Source: Chlorocebus sabaeus (taxonomy: Eukaryota; Chordata; Mammalia; Primates; Cercopithecidae). From it: a stretch of DNA of 64,000 bases. The stretch spans positions 129,186,163-129,250,162 of the forward strand of contig NC_132914.1 in NCBI RefSeq assembly GCF_047675955.1, written 5' to 3'. The notes beneath the pieces are model-generated. The model ran no database searches. It saw only the letters and a list, made by a program, of their open reading frames with translations, and was not told the DNA's origin. The position numbers and the translations under genes were made by a program. Shown in pieces: positions 62,546-64,000 of this stretch. The stretch's first letter is position 1, and each line of letters opens with the position of its first letter.

Positions 62546-62645
62546 GCTTTTCTTTTCTTCTTCTTTTTTTTTTAATCTTGTTTTTTACTGGGGGTTAAAA
62601 TACCATCTGGATTTGATTTGTGTTTACTTACTCCTTGGGTTGTGT

Positions 62646-62943
62646 CTTTTTTTTTTTTTTGAGGTGGAGTTTTGCTCTGTTGCCCAGGCTGGATGAATTG
62701 CAGTGGCATGATCTCAGCTCACTGCAACCTCCGCCTTCCAGGTTCAAGCGATTCTCCTGCCTCAGCCTCCTGAGTATCTGGGATTACAGGCGCACACCAC
62801 CATGCGCAGCTAATTTTTGTATTTTTAGTAGAGACGGGGTTTCACCGTATTGGTCAGGCTGGTCTTGAATTCCTGACCTTGTGATCTGCCTGCCTCAGCC
62901 TCTGAAAGTGCTGTGATTACAGACGTGAGCCCCCGTGCCCAGC
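62646..62943 (-). mobile_element. Alu
   Basis: T-run, GAGGTGGAGTTTTGCTC, to CCCCGTGCCCAGCTGG. Confidence 0.9.
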
Positions 62944-63222
62944 TGGTTATGTCTTTTAAAGAGTTTATTGTCCTGTTATATTTTTTTCTTTGTGACACTT
63001 CTGTTCATATCCTTTGTTTATTTTTCTATTGGGTGGTTCTTTTCCAGGATCAGCAGGAATGCTTTGCATATTAGCAGTAATGGCTGTAGATGGATGTGTT
63101 GTAAATACTTGTTTAAAGTCTACTAAGTCTGTCTTGTAACTTGGTTTATGTTTCATTTATAGCACAGAAGTTGAAATTCGTATGTATTCCTCTAATAATC
63201 TTTAAAAACCTTAGTTTTCTCG
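62944..63222 (-). mobile_element. Antisense LINE-like fragment
   Basis: TTCATATCCTTTGTTTATTTTTC and TTCTATTGGGTGGTTC resemble antisense L1M. Short and diverged. Confidence 0.5.
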
Positions 63223-63515
63223 CCAGGCTCAGTGGCTCTTGCCTCTAATCCCAGCACTTTGGGAGGTCAAGGCAGGCGGGTCACCTGAGGTCAGGAGTTT
63301 GAGACCAGCCTGGCCAACATGGTGACAACCCATCTCTACTAAAAATACGAAAATTAGCTGGGCATGGTGGCGTGTGCTTCTAATCCCAGTTACACAGGAG
63401 GCTGAGGTAGGAGAATCACTTGAACCTGGGAGGCAGAGGTTGCAGTGAGCCGAGATTGTGCCGTTGGACTCCAGCCTGGGTGACAAGAGCAAAACTCCAT
63501 CTTAAAAAAAAAAAT
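63223..63515 (+). mobile_element. Alu
   Basis: GCCAGGCTCAGTGGCTCTTG to CCATCTTAAAAAAAAAAA. Confidence 0.9.
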
Positions 63516-64000
63516 CATAGTTTTCTGAAGAAGGAAATTTGAAACAATGTATTTTAGGATGGTTTGGATGTGCCCTCACTAAAGCTTGGGAAGCAGTGAT
63601 GGGCACAAGCCCTTGGCTGACAAAACACAATTTAGACGCCTGCTGCATGGTCGCCTGGCTTATGGGAAGGACTTGAGCAGGGTCTGGGGCTCTCTTTGTC
63701 TGTGAGTCTACTTTCTAAGTGTCGCTTGTTCCTCCGGTCTCTTGGAGGAGCTCAAGAGTGGTTTGAATGAACACCAGGGTGTTCTTGGGACTGTTCATTC
63801 AATGTGTGTCTACTGAGGTCTCCTCTGAGCCAGGCTTGCTGCTTGTGCAGCAGCACCCTGGGGACCAAGGAGCAGCTTCTGGGCGGTGTGCTGGCTCCAG
63901 ACGAATGCACTTGTTCCCCCCAAGTCTGCCTCAGTCGTGTGGTGGTTCATGTCACACGTACTCATACTGAGGAAGCGTCTCTGGTCAGACACAGTGCTAG

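Larger units (their letters stand above)
59801..64000 (+). other. EP400: Intron 16, open at the window end
   Basis: Starts GTAAGA. I looked for an exon continuing from the split Gly codon into the ATPase domain and found none. 59801-60703, 61769-62222 and 63516-64000 show no repeat I recognise; the rest is Alus plus short AT-rich pieces. Confidence 0.8.

Noticed and set aside
973..63492. Dozens of 60-190-codon frames with peptides like SRLECSG, ISAHCNL or SWDYR
   Set aside because: These are translations of Alu elements, not genes.
59801..64000. A further EP400 exon in intron 16
   Set aside because: No segment continues the split Gly codon into the expected ATPase sequence with flanking AG and GT.
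1..64000. tRNA, rRNA, snoRNA, CRISPR array or a novel multigene system
   Set aside because: I saw no cloverleaf with a B-box, no rRNA similarity, no spaced direct-repeat array of CRISPR type (the two arrays are contiguous minisatellites), and no second gene. The snoRNA SNORA49 known in a human EP400 intron should lie further downstream.

Overview
This window is nuclear DNA from a primate, most likely an Old World monkey (Cercopithecidae, macaque-like). About 70 Alu copies and many old LINE fragments cover it. The youngest Alus carry variants I associate with the macaque/baboon AluYR-type subfamilies: a GGCTCAAGCC start, an internal CCGGATCTCAGCTC block on the opposite strand, and AAAAACTAGCC in the middle. 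Several of these have perfect target-site duplications.

The only gene I can support is EP400 (E1A-binding protein p400, the SWR1/INO80-class ATPase of the TIP60/NuA4 complex), on the + strand. A CpG-island promoter lies at about 3.4-4.57 kb. Noncoding exon 1 ends at 3857. The ATG is at 13906 in large exon 2, and fourteen further coding exons follow (3-16, the last ending at 59800). Exon junctions join in frame throughout and give about 1,137 codons. That is the Gln/Pro/Ser-rich N-terminus, the acidic run, the HSA domain and the start of the Snf2 ATPase domain through its Walker A motif. The remaining two thirds of the protein lies beyond position 64000.

Layout: 1-3330 is an antisense L1 riddled with Alus. 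3380-4570 is the promoter and CpG island, with a 27-bp GC-box repeat. 4577-13870 is intron 1 (Alus, a sense L2, an antisense L1, a MIR). 13871-15240 is exon 2. 16808-16918 is exon 3. 16919-34203 is the 17-kb intron 3, with antisense L1s, a head-to-tail Alu cluster and a 32-bp minisatellite. 34204-36974 holds exons 4-6. 36975-41177 is intron 6, with a 34-bp minisatellite. 41178-49925 holds exons 7-13. 49926-58002 is intron 13, with an antisense L1 carrying an inserted terminal-inverted-repeat element, then a Tigger-like element. 58003-59800 holds exons 14-16. From 59801 to the end is intron 16, with no further exon seen.

I found no operon, CRISPR array, tRNA, rRNA or unknown multigene system. 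The points most worth checking are a GC-AG intron (intron 9), tandem splice sites at both ends of exon 4, a promoter GC-box tandem repeat, two intronic minisatellites that both carry ACACGTGTG, one of them free of stop codons in all six frames, inverted Alu pairs around exons 2-3 and 4, and a poly(A)-tailed retro-inserted fragment inside an Alu.
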